From a cyanobacterium endosymbiont of Rhopalodia gibberula (GTDB taxonomy: Bacteria > Cyanobacteriota > Cyanobacteriia > Cyanobacteriales > Microcystaceae), in assembly GCF_003574135.1 (NCBI RefSeq), contig NZ_AP018341.1, forward strand, positions 806,001-870,000: a stretch of DNA of 64,000 bases, written 5' to 3'. The position numbers and the translations under genes are program-made. Numbering within the stretch: the first letter of the stretch is position 1; the number at the start of each line of letters is the position of its first letter. Positions 53,107 through 62,989 of the stretch are shown here, piece by piece. Below the pieces are notes generated by a model, which did no database searches, had not been told where the DNA came from, and saw only the letters and a program-made list of their open reading frames with translations.

Positions 53107-53416
53107 AGGCTAACGGGGTAGTTTAGGAGACAGAACTCGTACATATGGGTCAGAGGTAGTATATCCATGAATTTATGGTTGATCCTCTGCCTCAATACCG
53201 TTCCAATGTTTTAACCGTAAGCAGTGTCTATCTCAAAAACCTTGTGTTAAAATCGATACGCCTATAAAATTTGTTTATAAACTAGTTTGTTGTTGTAAAT
53301 ATTAGAACAACTAGCGCAGTTCTTGGGGGAATTCTGTCTTGAAGTGATTCTGTTGCCGATCTGACAAACCTCACAGAAAACCAATTGAACATATTCATCA
53401 GGAGCAGTCTGTACTA
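53107..53416. other. Spacer between rpsF and the 45-residue ORF
   Basis: A 310-bp region with no gene and no long hairpin. It probably holds the promoter for the small ORF and aroQ. Confidence 0.4.
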
Positions 53417-53554
53417 ATGGACTATTTGGAGAAAGTTCTGGAAAAGCTCAAAGAATGGGCACAAAAGTTGATTGAGACCTTACTAGGTCCGCAAGCTGAG
53501 CCTGAACCTGAGCTGCTCCCTGTCCCTGTCAACGATCCACAACACCGCCGTTAG
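53417..53554 (+). CDS. Small 45-residue protein upstream of aroQ
   Basis: ATG at 53417 to TAG at 53554 with a GGAG-type site (AGGAGCAG) about 8 nt before the start. The peptide has an amphipathic helix (DYLEKVLEKLKEWAQKLIE), then LLGPQAEPEPELLPVPV and a short tail ending HRR. Its base composition is much more GC-rich than the neighbourhood, which suggests coding constraint. It ends 16 bp before the aroQ start, so it is probably co-transcribed. Function unknown. Confidence 0.65.
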   Translation: MDYLEKVLEKLKEWAQKLIETLLGPQAEPEPELLPVPVNDPQHRR

Positions 53555-53570
53555 GCACAGTTGATCTGAA

Positions 53571-54035
53571 GTGTATTCTGAAACTTTTAAGCGACTCAAT
53601 ATTTTAGTTCTTCACGGTCCTAACCTAAATCTTTTAGGAAAACGGGAACCACTTGTTTACGGTTCTGTCACTTTGGATAGTATAAACTACCTTCTAACAG
53701 AAGAGGCAGATAGTCTTGGCGTTAATCTAGAATGTATGCAATCCAATCACGAGGGAATTTTAGTAGATGCTATTCATGATTCTTCGGATAAATACCAAGG
53801 GATTATCATTAACGCCGGAGCCTACACCCATACTAGCATTGCCATTAGGGATGCTTTATCTGCAGTGAAAGTCCCCACTGTTGAAGTTCACATGAGTAAC
53901 GTTTATAAACGGGAAGATTTTCGCCATCATTCTTATATTGCTGCTATTGTTATCGGACAAATTAGTGGTTTTGGTGTGCAGAGTTATAAACTAGGATTAT
54001 ACGCTTTGGTTGACATTCTTAGGAGTGGAAAGTAA
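53571..54035 (+). CDS. aroQ: Type II 3-dehydroquinate dehydratase
   Basis: A 154-residue shikimate-pathway enzyme. Visible features: LNILVLHGPNLNLLGKREP at the N-terminus, the catalytic Tyr in VYGSVTLDSI, IIINAGAYTHTSIAIRDAL with the active-site Asn and His, and VEVHMSNVYKREDFRHHS. The start is GTG at 53571, giving eight residues ahead of the usual first beta strand. There is no ATG nearby. It follows a 45-residue ORF by 16 bp. Intact; supports de novo aromatic amino acid synthesis. Confidence 0.95.
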   Translation: MYSETFKRLNILVLHGPNLNLLGKREPLVYGSVTLDSINYLLTEEADSLGVNLECMQSNHEGILVDAIHDSSDKYQGIIINAGAYTHTSIAIRDALSAVKVPTVEVHMSNVYKREDFRHHSYIAAIVIGQISGFGVQSYKLGLYALVDILRSGK

Positions 54036-55133
54036 GAAAATTTTTCCTGTAGGGTGAGAATAGGATTGACTATTTTCTGTTAGATTGTAGTCAGAACATG
54101 GTTTATGAAAAATAGCGGAATTAAGCCTTTAGTCCTCAAATTATTCTTAAAATAACTGTATTACTGATAAGTAGACTATTTGTGACTATATTAACGGTGA
54201 TATCCAACAAAGACTAATGCTTCAAGGACAGTGAAATAAACTTCAATATAAGTTATATGATACTGTCAATAAAATGGCAGAAACAATATAAGTAGCTTAT
54301 GCTTCATTGGAACTGCACTATGATGTTCAATGAGTATTGTGTCGATTTTTCTACACATCAATGTATAGAAAAATCGACACATCGAGTAGATAATTGACTC
54401 CCTAGAGAACGATATAGGTATAGTTGTGGAAATAACAAAACTCCTTAGGGATAGAGAATCCCCTTTTAGTGAGTTAATTGTTCAGTAATGATTTCTCCTA
54501 ATCAGAATGAATTACAGAATTTACTAGTTAACATACTACAGTCAGAATAATTAATTATTGGTGGCGTTTTCTAGCCTTATGATCAATGTTCAATTGGAGG
54601 CATTATCGTTTGCTCTGTAGCTTCTAATAATTCTCTACTGGAAGATAGAGGTGATTACACCTCGGTTTCACGTCAGCTGGGGAACAATCTCAAGCTCAAA
54701 GTAAACAACAAAACTTTAAGGATAGTTATTAGTTAATTGCTTAGAAATTTATTTTTTCTATATAAACAAAGATAAAACTAAAAATAATGATAATTTTCAA
54801 AAAATATCTGAAATTTTTTAAAAAAATGAACTAATTATTAAAGACAAAGTTAAGAAAAACAAAGGAATAACAATATATAAAAAAGTTATTTATAGAAATT
54901 AATAGAAAAATAACAATAAGTTTAAATTCAAAAATCTAAAAAAAATATAGAAAGTTAGTTGCTTAAAATAGCTAACTAAATTGATTTTAATTGAAAAATA
55001 ATTAATTTTAAAAAATAATTTAAGGTAATTTATTCAATATTTGAAATAAGTAATAATCAACCTAATTTTTAAGTTTTTCTCTAGAAAACTAGGTTGACAT
55101 AGCATACAACAATCCTGAAAATCTATAGCAAAA
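54036..55133. other. 1.1-kb region with unidentified gene scraps and a hairpin
   Basis: The plus strand near 54220-54330 reads KLQYKLYDTVNKMAETI and VAYASLELHYDVQ. Near 54490-54720 it reads MISPNQNELQNLLVNILQSE and SLLEDRGDYTSVSRQLGNNL, with stops between. They look like pieces of one or two dead genes that I cannot name. A hairpin with 16-bp arms lies at 54338-54381. The last 350 bp are AT-rich and empty. Confidence 0.45.
54338..54381. repeat. Perfect inverted repeat, 16-bp arms, 12-nt loop
   Basis: TGTGTCGATTTTTCTA (54338-54353) pairs exactly with 54366-54381. It lies between two scraps of coding sequence, so it could be the old terminator of a dead gene. Confidence 0.75.
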
Positions 55134-56183
55134 TCAACTCTCTTCAATCTTTTTTTGCAGACGTTTTAGGGTCTGGTACATTTCAGGAAGGCGTTTATAA
55201 ATAGCAGAAACTTTCAGATACAATTTATTAGGAACTGCCGGACTACTAGAAATTATTTCTCCTGGGGAAACATTACTAACAATACCTGTTTGGGCTGTGG
55301 CAATAACCCCATCTCCGATGTTAGCTTGATTAGCCACCCCTACCTGTCCAGCTAAGATTACTCCACTTCCTAACTTGACGCCTCCCGCTAAACCAACTTG
55401 TCCGGCCAAAGCACAATTTTCGCCAATTTGGCAACTATGGGCAACGTGGACTAAATTATCCAGTTTAGTGTTACGTCCAATACTGGTAGTCGCTACAGCA
55501 GGGCGATCAACCGCGCTATTACAGCCAATTTCTACTCCATCCCCAAGAATTACATAACCTGATTGTTCCATTTTAAACCAACCTTGAGGGGTTGGAACAA
55601 ATCCAAAACCTTCCGAGCCGATAACTGCTCCACTATGAATTACGCAATTAGACCCAATTTGTGTACGTTCGTGGATAGTACAGTTAGCATGAAGAATAGT
55701 ACGAGCTCCAAGGAAAACCTGTGGATAAATGACTACATTAGGATGAATACAGACGTTGTTTCCTATAGTTACATCATGTTCAATAACGACATGGGGACCA
55801 ATATAAATATCTTTACCAAGCCTAACAGAGGGATCAATGACAGCACTCGGATGAATCCCGGGAGCGGGGTGAAAAGGTTGATAAAACAGATTAATCGCCT
55901 GAGCGAACATTAAACGTGGTTCTTTGGTAGCTATCCAAGCAATCCCCTTTTCGCTAGCTTGGTTTTGTAATGCCTCATCAAGAGGTAAAATCAGGGCACT
56001 GGCTGCTGTTTTATTAACCATAGCAGCAAATTTATTTCCCTCAATATAGCTAAGTTGTCCTGTTATCGCTGCATCGACGGGGGCGACTCCAATAATGTTA
56101 GGGTTATTATTGGGGTGATTAGTTAAGCTGGAATTGATGACTGAGGAATTAAGCTTTTTGGTAATTTCATTGAACTTCATCAT
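55134..56183 (-). CDS. lpxD: UDP-3-O-acylglucosamine N-acyltransferase LpxD
   Basis: A 349-residue trimeric enzyme adding the second (N-linked) acyl chain in lipid A synthesis. The N-terminal uridine-binding domain is followed from about residue 115 by many left-handed beta-helix hexapeptides (for example [20 protein letters not shown]). The catalytic His is in [20 protein letters not shown]. The C-terminal helix [18 protein letters not shown] carries the ACP-binding end. ATG start. Its partner genes lpxA, lpxB and lpxC are not in the window; fabZ is 11 kb away. Intact, so lipid A synthesis is probably retained. Confidence 0.94.
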   Translation of the reverse strand: MMKFNEITKKLNSSVINSSLTNHPNNNPNIIGVAPVDAAITGQLSYIEGNKFAAMVNKTAASALILPLDEALQNQASEKGIAWIATKEPRLMFAQAINLFYQPFHPAPGIHPSAVIDPSVRLGKDIYIGPHVVIEHDVTIGNNVCIHPNVVIYPQVFLGARTILHANCTIHERTQIGSNCVIHSGAVIGSEGFGFVPTPQGWFKMEQSGYVILGDGVEIGCNSAVDRPAVATTSIGRNTKLDNLVHVAHSCQIGENCALAGQVGLAGGVKLGSGVILAGQVGVANQANIGDGVIATAQTGIVSNVSPGEIISSSPAVPNKLYLKVSAIYKRLPEMYQTLKRLQKKIEES

Positions 56184-56503
56184 TAATTTTCCTTGAAATC
56201 TGATTAACTTGAAATCTGATTAAATTTTAGGAAGTTGTTGGTCATTCTTCTGTAGACCTCTGTCTACGATAATTGTGGCAATGATTTAAGAAAACTTTTA
56301 ACTAAGTAACTAGACCGAGATGAAACCCTATTATCCTTCAGTTACCTTTAAAGGAAAAAGTTAGTTAACTCAGTAGGCTAAGTCTAGAGTAAGTGATAAG
56401 CTGGTTTAGATGTTATCTAAATAATTACTCACCACTTATTATCATCAACAATAGATGATTGACAGTGAGCTTTATACCCTTAACCGTACAATTAAGAACA
56501 CAC
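56184..56503. other. Divergent spacer between lpxD and ftrV
   Basis: A 320-bp AT-rich region with no gene. The ORF frame of ftrV extends upstream to a TTG at 56459, but that part is not conserved-looking. Confidence 0.4.
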
Positions 56504-56734
56504 ATGAAAGTTGGCGATCACGTCCGTGTTATGGCATCTACTATTGTTTACCATTACCCCCAGCACAAAAAACAGCCTTTCGATCTCAAAGGGATGGAAG
56601 GAGAAATCATTGATATTATTACAAATTGGCAAGGAAGGCCGGTTAGCAGTAATTTTCCCGTATTAGTCAAATTTGATAAACGGTTTAAGGCTCATTTTCG
56701 AGATCATGAACTAGAAGTGATCAAACCAGAATAG
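56504..56734 (+). CDS. ftrV: Ferredoxin-thioredoxin reductase, variable chain
   Basis: 76 residues from the ATG at 56504. It forms an SH3-like beta barrel that clamps the catalytic chain of the reductase passing electrons from ferredoxin to thioredoxin. Typical sequence: MKVGDHVRVMASTIVYHYPQ, FDLKGMEGEIIDIITNWQGR, PVSSNFPVLVKFDKRFKAHF. The open frame reaches a TTG at 56459, but family members begin at M-x-V-G-D-x-V-R-V, so I use the inner ATG. The catalytic ftrC is elsewhere. Its retention shows that redox control through thioredoxin persists. Confidence 0.94.
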   Translation: MKVGDHVRVMASTIVYHYPQHKKQPFDLKGMEGEIIDIITNWQGRPVSSNFPVLVKFDKRFKAHFRDHELEVIKPE

Positions 56735-56864
56735 GTATTTAGCTAAACTTGGGGAGAATAATTTTTAAACACTTCCCAAAGATTATTCACCTACAGTTTG
56801 TGGCACAGTTAGACATTATTAACAATCTTCTGTTGCAGCTTTAGCGTAGTAATTTCTAAGTTTG

Positions 56865-57971
56865 TTAACTTCCATAAACTTTATGAGAGTATTTTTTGTA
56901 TTCTCTAGATAATAAAGGTTGCCACCAATCTTTATTATCTAAATACCATTGAATCGTTTTTTTCAATCCTCCTTCTATAGTTTCTTGGGGAATCCATCCT
57001 AATTCGGTTTTTATTTTTGTAGCATCAATAGCATAACGACGATCATGACCAGAGCGATCCTTAACGAAAGTAATTAACTGTTTAGCTGGTTTGACAGGTG
57101 AGTCTGGAGCTAATTCATCCATTAAGTCACATAACATAGTAACTAGATCAAGATTTTTAACCTGATTATCGCCGCCAAGATTATAAGTTTCTCCTGGGTT
57201 TTCCTTATTAATAACTATCTCTAATGCTGAACAATGATCGCCAACATATAACCAGTCTCGAATATTTTGAGTATCTCCATAAACAGGTAAAGGTTTTCCT
57301 AATAAGATATTAATACACGTTAAAGGAATTAATTTTTCAGGGAAATGATAGGAGCCATAATTATTAGAACAGTTCGTAATAATAGTTGGGATAGCATAGG
57401 TATGATAATAAGCGCGGGCTAAGTTATCAATACTAGCTTTTGATGCAGAATAAGGGCTGTTTGGTGCATAGGGTGTAGTTTCTGTAAAAGCTGGATCATC
57501 AGCCTTTAGACTGCCATAGACTTCATCAGTAGAAACATGAAGAAAACGATAATTTTCTGGTTTACCCTGAGTATTCCAATGATGACGGAAACTTTCTAAT
57601 AAGATGAAGGTTCCGAGAACATTAGTTTTGATAAACGCATCAGGTTCTAGAATAGAACGATCTACATGGGATTCTGCCGCAAAATGAGCAACTGTATCAA
57701 TATTTTCCTCTTTGAGCAACTCATCAATTAAGGGATAATCGCAAATATCTCCTTGGACAAAGCGAAAGTTCTCTTTGTCTTCTAAACTTGTTAAATTTTT
57801 ACGGTTTCCAGCATAGGTTAAGACGTCAAGAACAATAACACGGTCACTTGGATAATTTTTATGCCAATGACGAGTGAAGTTGGAGCCAATAAATCCTGAT
57901 CCCCCTGTAATTAACAATTTACGATATTGCTTTGCCGAAAAATTTAACATAGGATTAAGAATTCTGTTCAA
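56865..57971 (-). CDS. rfbB: dTDP-glucose 4,6-dehydratase
   Basis: A 368-residue extended short-chain dehydrogenase, second step of dTDP-rhamnose synthesis. The NAD-binding motif is LLITGGSGFIGSNF (about residues 19-32). DTVAHFAAESHVDRSI and the catalytic STDEVYG and YSASKAS (Tyr and Lys) are intact, as is SNNYGSYHFPEKLIP. The N-terminus is about eight residues longer than usual, and an ATG at codon 8 (MLNFSAKQYRK) is an alternative start. It stands beside a dead sulfotransferase and 2 kb from a dead rfbD. It may feed another dTDP-sugar or be next to decay. Confidence 0.94.
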   Translation of the reverse strand: MNRILNPMLNFSAKQYRKLLITGGSGFIGSNFTRHWHKNYPSDRVIVLDVLTYAGNRKNLTSLEDKENFRFVQGDICDYPLIDELLKEENIDTVAHFAAESHVDRSILEPDAFIKTNVLGTFILLESFRHHWNTQGKPENYRFLHVSTDEVYGSLKADDPAFTETTPYAPNSPYSASKASIDNLARAYYHTYAIPTIITNCSNNYGSYHFPEKLIPLTCINILLGKPLPVYGDTQNIRDWLYVGDHCSALEIVINKENPGETYNLGGDNQVKNLDLVTMLCDLMDELAPDSPVKPAKQLITFVKDRSGHDRRYAIDATKIKTELGWIPQETIEGGLKKTIQWYLDNKDWWQPLLSREYKKYSHKVYGS

Positions 57972-58019
57972 TTTTTCTGTTTGTCAATTAAGTTTCACAA
58001 TTTAGTATTTGTCACTTGC

Positions 58020-58847
58020 TAAAAACCTTAGTTTGATATTAATTGAAATACTTCTGTCTTTTCTATTAGTGTCATCATACTATTTTGTTGTTCGGGTGAC
58101 AGTTGATTTTTTCATTTATCCCGTGATATCTTTGAATACTTAAAAAGACCAAAATAAGGATATATAAAAATTTTCCCAACTACCATTTTCATTATATTTT
58201 GTCTTCCTCAAAGAGAGAATATAATATGCCAAATTTATTCTCAAATAAGATTAATTATGATAGTGACCTTTTTTATTATCATTTAAATATTTCAACTAGA
58301 GATCAACTCCTATAAATTTGCAAGCCCTTTTTAAGGCGATATTAGGAGCAACTGCAATATCTTCTTAATTGATTCATATGATTACTTTTTTATAGTTAAA
58401 AAAATTGAAGTAAGACATTAATTGTCTATAATATAAGCCTCGGAAAAAAATGAATGACTTTAGAGAGAAAATGACCTTCTTAAAATCTGCATTGGGGAAA
58501 GTATACCCCTTACTCAGTAAATGGTCAAGATGAGATAAGGCACAGGTAACTAGGTTTTTAGTGCAAAAATTGACTTGATATCCGAGAGGTGTTCCTTAAT
58601 TCGTTCATGCAATTTTACAATATATATATTCAGGAGTCTTTTTTCCTATAGCTAAATAATTGTTACCTCTTATAAAAGGACTTTTATACCAATCAAGACC
58701 TTTCCTAAAATTTTCCCTAAAAAAATTGATTTCACAGTCAACTAAAAATATTTCTGGATGTTGAGTTAAATTGTATCTAAACCAGGTTGTTCTGACTCTT
58801 TGTACTCCTATAATTAGAAATTTAGGTAATGTTCTTAATGTTTCCAT
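58020..58847 (-). pseudogene. Decayed sulfotransferase gene
   Basis: The first 80 codons (58847-58605) are open: LPKFLIIGVQRVRTTWFRYN then LTQHPEIFL, where the PAPS loop of sulfotransferases (G-V-x-K-G-G-T-T-S-L) is already degraded to VQRVRTT. After a stop and frameshifts the reading continues as RIKEHLSDIKSIFALKT and VTCALSHLDHLLSKGYTF, then IALKRACKFIGVDL and KNQLSPEQQNSMMTLIE. These follow the family order (I-F-x-L-R-N-P-V-x-R-A-Y-S-H; F-I-G-V). Full original length would be about 275 residues. Likely once modified a surface glycan. Confidence 0.75.
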
Positions 58848-60309
58848 TTACCATTTTTATTTTTGGTTTAATTATTCATAGTTTACCATCATAAATCGTT
58901 GGGCATAAATAATCAGAACTATGTTGGTATATATTGCAAATTTATTATCCATAATAACTCTGATTAACTAATGTTATTTCTTTGTTGTGGTAAGGTTTTT
59001 AAAAAATCAAAGATAGATATAAGTACATTGGTTTAAATAACTGTAAAACAAAGAAGTGTAGCACTAAGCAAAAATATTAGGGTAATTTCTAAAGGCAGCA
59101 ACTAAATATTCTCTAACTATTTAAAATCTAGATAACATTTGTTTGAGTTAAGTATTTACAACATATCACCAATTCTCAATTTTGTTGAAATTGAGAGAGT
59201 AAGACAGAAGACACGATAATTCGCATCTAACTTCTTCTACTATTTCCCTAACGGTTTTCCCCTATAGAATATACTATCATTTTGAATGATAGTATATTCT
59301 AGTTTCCACCAAGCAATTAAACTCTAAGATCAACAACCTTCAAATAAGTCTCTACTATAACTACATTTCTCAACCATTAAAGAAGTAAAGCTTTTGCTTT
59401 TTTTTTAAAACCTAATTAAACATAGAACTTCTCCTTTTTTTCACATTTTATAGATCAGTATTTTTATTCTATAAGATTATTTTTTATAGATAATTTCCTC
59501 GGTTATCAAGTCCAAACTCATTTAGATATAACTTTCTATTTTTAGTAGTCTATCCTAGTTTTCCCCTAAACACTTCTTCTTATAGTTAATTTCTTTCTCA
59601 ATATTCGTAAGTTTTTCTATGGTTATTCCTGATTTTTAGCAAGTATGATTATATACTGTTAAGTATTATTGCTTCATGATTGAGTTATCTTTATTTTAGT
59701 CTTAGCCTTATTTGGATTAACAAATAATTTAAACTTTTATTTATTCTTGATTTTACTCTCTCTTTCCTATTTATTGGCAATTGCTATATAGTTTACTGTT
59801 TATTTTAACTTTTTTAACCATAGATATAATTGAGACTATTTTTAAATATATGACAAACCATTACTTTTTTGTATTTTATTTGTGCTGTTTCAATCGTATT
59901 GTGGTGTAAATTATAACTATAAGATGCCAGCATAATTGATATAGTGGCTTTCACTTGATCATTTGATTATTCCTTTCTTAATTAAAAAATTGTTCTAATA
60001 TTTTTACTTTATGCTATGAAACTTACTTAGTCTAAATATTTTATCCTTATACTTCTATTAACTTCTGAGCGAAACAGCATTTCCAGATTTGAATTTTTTG
60101 ACTTTTTTTTAGGATATGAATAAATTATCATAGTCAATTCTGTTCATCTCTATTTTCAGTCCTGTTTTGTGTGATATTACAGATAATTACAAAGGTTAAT
60201 TTAACTTTCATCTCTTTTTTAAAACTTCAGATATTCGAGATTTTTTATTTCCATATATTTATTATAATTTATTTATTTATTACTTTATGTTCTATTTCTT
60301 GCACTAAGA
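58848..60309. other. 1.5-kb gene-free AT-rich region
   Basis: No protein-like ORF. Two hairpins: 59174-59196 (about 9-bp arms, TCTCAATTT/AAATTGAGA) and 59265-59301 (17-bp arms). The rest is T-rich and structureless by eye. Confidence 0.5.
59265..59301. repeat. Perfect inverted repeat, 17-bp arms, 3-nt loop
   Basis: TAGAATATACTATCATT (59265-59281) pairs exactly with 59285-59301 around TTG. No gene lies within 400 bp. Confidence 0.78.
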
Positions 60310-61215
60310 GTAAACTCAACTGACCTCTATAAAGCTGCTTTAATATTTTGGCTAAAGAATCGCGGCAATAGTGACCATAATGCCCTAAAACATCAGTCAT
60401 TTTTTATTGAAAAAACAGAGTAGGCTGAACAATTAGCATGAGTAGGATATTCGGCTGTTGTAATGGGATAGATCTGGTTAACCTTTAAAGGTTAACCAAT
60501 TTTTTTATCTTCTTCAAAAAGAGAAACAGTTAAATTATACTAGTTCGCGACTCTGCCATTAGTTCTGCCATTAATAAAACAATAGATTTGAGCAGTATCT
60601 ACTAAATCTAAGGCCAACAATAATTGAGCAATGGCCTCAGCAACATCTCTTGTCCAGGTAGGCGTCCCCAATTGATCAGCAACTAGTTGTAATTGTTCTC
60701 AGTCTTTTCCCAAGCGCAGCATAGTTTTGACACAATTTCCTTTGCCATAGGTTCCATAAACCCAAGCAGTTTTCAAAATAGTATAGCGATTATTATATTT
60801 TCGAATTCCCACCTCCCCAGCAAGTTTACTTTAACCTTAAACACTAAGAAGATTAGTGGAATCATCTTCTAGATACGAAGTATTTTTTTTACTATCGAAG
60901 ATATAATTTGTGTAAATATAAAAGAGAAAATCCCCGAGTTTTTAAGATTCTTATGACATAATTGTGAGAGCAATTTCATTGATGGCGAAAACAACTTTAG
61001 ACTTACTGTCGGTTTTGTCAACAGCAGTATAAGCGGCAGTATTAACTATTATTTAAGCTTGATTTCTTGTGTTCCCTTGCAAATTTTACCAGGTTGAGCT
61101 AGACCAATAATCTTGCGGTTTATACAGAGGACTTCCTCAATAGGAATTAAAGTCTGCTTTAACTTTTGACCTAATTGTTCATCAGTTCCTAATTAATAAA
61201 ATTTTTGACATCAGG
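60310..61215 (-). pseudogene. rfbD: Decayed dTDP-4-dehydrorhamnose reductase gene
   Basis: The minus strand read across frames gives nearly the whole RfbD. N-terminal TDEQLGQKLKQTLIPIEEVL follows a broken I-L-L-I-G start. Next come AAYTAVDKTDSKSKVVFAIN, YLEDDSTNLLSV, then GIRKYNNRYTILKTAWVYGT and YGKGNCVKTMLRLGK. GDAYLDKRCC follows (homologues G-T-P-T-W-T-R-D-V-A), then FEEDKKIG, a stop, PLKVNQIYPITTAEYP, and the end VLGHYGHYCRDSLAKILKQL. At least eight stops or frameshifts are present. The conserved Y-G-K tract survives as text but the gene cannot make protein. It shows rhamnose synthesis was lost recently enough to be legible. Confidence 0.9.
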
Positions 61216-61294
61216 TTTTTCATTGCAAATCTTGACTCGGAATTGTATAGAGAACGGGGTCCACTTTGAAGAGTTGAACATATTGTCTACCTTC

Positions 61295-62023
61295 TTAAAC
61301 AGTCCAATAACTCAATTTCCATTCGTTAGTATATTTGTTAGTGTAAAAAACTACTGCTCCTTGATAATTAGGGTGTGGAATCAAAAAGTATGTAGTCCAG
61401 TTCAACAGAGATTGATTGTTGGGTAACTTAAGCAATTGAGGAAAGGAACCAAGGGAGAATTCTACTTGATTAAGTCCTCCACCAATTCCCTCTCCTGTAG
61501 CTTTCAAATAGGCTTCTTTGGCTGTCCAAAGTTTAAAAAAAGTTTTTTCCAGATCAGGAGAAGTTAGAAGGCTAATGTGATGATATTCTTGGGAACAGAA
61601 AAAACGTTTAGCCAGTTTCTTGGCCTCTGACATAGGACGAATATATTCAAGATCAACTCCTATAATGTGATTGCAGGTTACACCATAAATTGCCAATTCG
61701 TGGGAGTGCGAAAGGTTAAATTGCAACCCATTCCCCACTAATTTATTCGTTAATCGTGGTTTTCCTCGCGAACTATAGGTAAATTCAACTGTGGAAGCTG
61801 GGATATTCAAGTACCGACCCAAAATTATTTTTAGAGTACCTCTGGCTACAATGAAGCGTCGTTGATGTTCTTTAAAAGAAAACTTTTCAGCTTTTATTTT
61901 TTCTTCTTGATCGAGTATGGCAAAACACCTATTTACTTCTAAATCTGAGACTTTTAGGTGTTGTTTCCATAAGTGAATATCAAATGGATTTAGGGTTAGG
62001 CAATTGGGAGACTTAAGCCACAT
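61295..62023 (-). CDS. 4'-phosphopantetheinyl transferase (Sfp/HetI type)
   Basis: A 242-residue enzyme that moves phosphopantetheine from CoA onto carrier proteins such as fatty acid ACP. Motifs: FNLSHSHELAIYGVTCNHII, then GVDLEYIRP with the magnesium-binding Asp and Glu, and FFKLWTAKEAYLKATGEGIG (the W-x-x-K-E-A-x-x-K motif). Length fits the two-domain Sfp family. Cyanobacteria usually rely on one such enzyme for fatty acid ACP, which would explain its survival between two dead genes (rfbD and a histidine kinase). Intact, ATG start. Confidence 0.92.
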   Translation of the reverse strand: MWLKSPNCLTLNPFDIHLWKQHLKVSDLEVNRCFAILDQEEKIKAEKFSFKEHQRRFIVARGTLKIILGRYLNIPASTVEFTYSSRGKPRLTNKLVGNGLQFNLSHSHELAIYGVTCNHIIGVDLEYIRPMSEAKKLAKRFFCSQEYHHISLLTSPDLEKTFFKLWTAKEAYLKATGEGIGGGLNQVEFSLGSFPQLLKLPNNQSLLNWTTYFLIPHPNYQGAVVFYTNKYTNEWKLSYWTV

Positions 62024-62056
62024 TAGATATTCATCGAAAATTTTACAACTAATAAT

Positions 62057-62760
62057 CTAAGCAACTGAAAGATAGAAGGTAAAAATACTTCTTTTTTCTA
62101 ATTTGCTCGTGACGCCTATTTTCCCTTCTTGTAATTCTACTAGACGGCAGGTAATAGCTAGCCTGATTTCTGCCCCTCCAGCATAACGTGATCTGGATTT
62201 ATCTGCACGCCAAAATCTTTTAAAGACATAGGATAAATTTTCAGGCTTAATACCTATTCCTGTATCAATGACAGACACAAAAACTCGGTGATGATAGCAC
62301 CAAGCTTTAACAGTAATTATTCCTTTTTCAGTGTACAGCATAGTATTTCCTAATAAAATAAATTTACTAAAATCTGTTCAGTCCGATCTTTATCTCTCAA
62401 TATTAGGTGTAAATCTTTAGGACAGTCTAATTTAATTATTGGACTACTATCAAGAATAGTAGCAAAAAATATTTTTACTAAAATGTCTAAATATCTTGAA
62501 TTAATCTCTATAAACATCTTATTTATTTAAGAAATTTTAAATAAAGTTTTGGAGAGGAGTCAATGGATTCATCAGCTAATTTTTCTAAGTATTCTCTAAC
62601 CACTGTTAAAGTAGTTCTTAATTTATGGATTAGATCGCTAATTAATTCTCGTCTTCTTTTTTCAAAATTTTCTAAACTATTGGCTATATAATTAAGGCTT
62701 TTTCCAAACTAGTCAAGCTCAATGGTATTAACTTTCGGCATTCTTTATTTTATTTTTTAT
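62057..62760 (-). pseudogene. Decayed sensor histidine kinase gene
   Basis: The 3' part is open for 94 codons (62341-62057): VFVSVIDTGIGIKPENLSYV, FKRFWRADKSRSRYAGGA, then EIRLAITCRLVELQEGKIGV. These are the G1/F/G2 boxes of the HATPase domain, with the G2 G-L-G-L damaged to EIRL. Upstream, beyond stops, lie NYIANSLENFEKRRRELIS, then DLIHKLRTTLTVVREYLEKL (the H box, His kept) and KLDCPKDL. Sensor and membrane regions are gone. It follows the response-regulator relic on the same strand. Confidence 0.85.
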
Positions 62761-62989
62761 AAAAAATATAAACTTAATTATATTACAATTTTTCTTATAA
62801 AAAACAATAAAAATACACTGTTATTACAAGCAATTTTATTTTTTATCAGATGAATTATTGCTGATTAAACAGTAAATGCATCCTGCTTTCTTTGAATTAT
62901 TAAAGATAAATAATAAACATTTGTATTTAAGATATTTTACAAGTTAAAATAAAACTTACTATCCCTATTATTATGACCAATAAATAGGA

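Noticed and set aside
60476-60506. Perfect 22-bp palindrome GGTTAACCTTT/AAAGGTTAACC followed by a T-run, looking like a terminator
   Set aside because: It lies inside the rfbD relic and is accounted for by its codons (a reading of PLKVNQIYPITT continues through it), so it is probably ancestral coding sequence.
61205-61426. 73-codon plus-strand ORF
   Set aside because: Overlaps the 3' end of the phosphopantetheinyl transferase and the rfbD relic on the other strand; no independent support.
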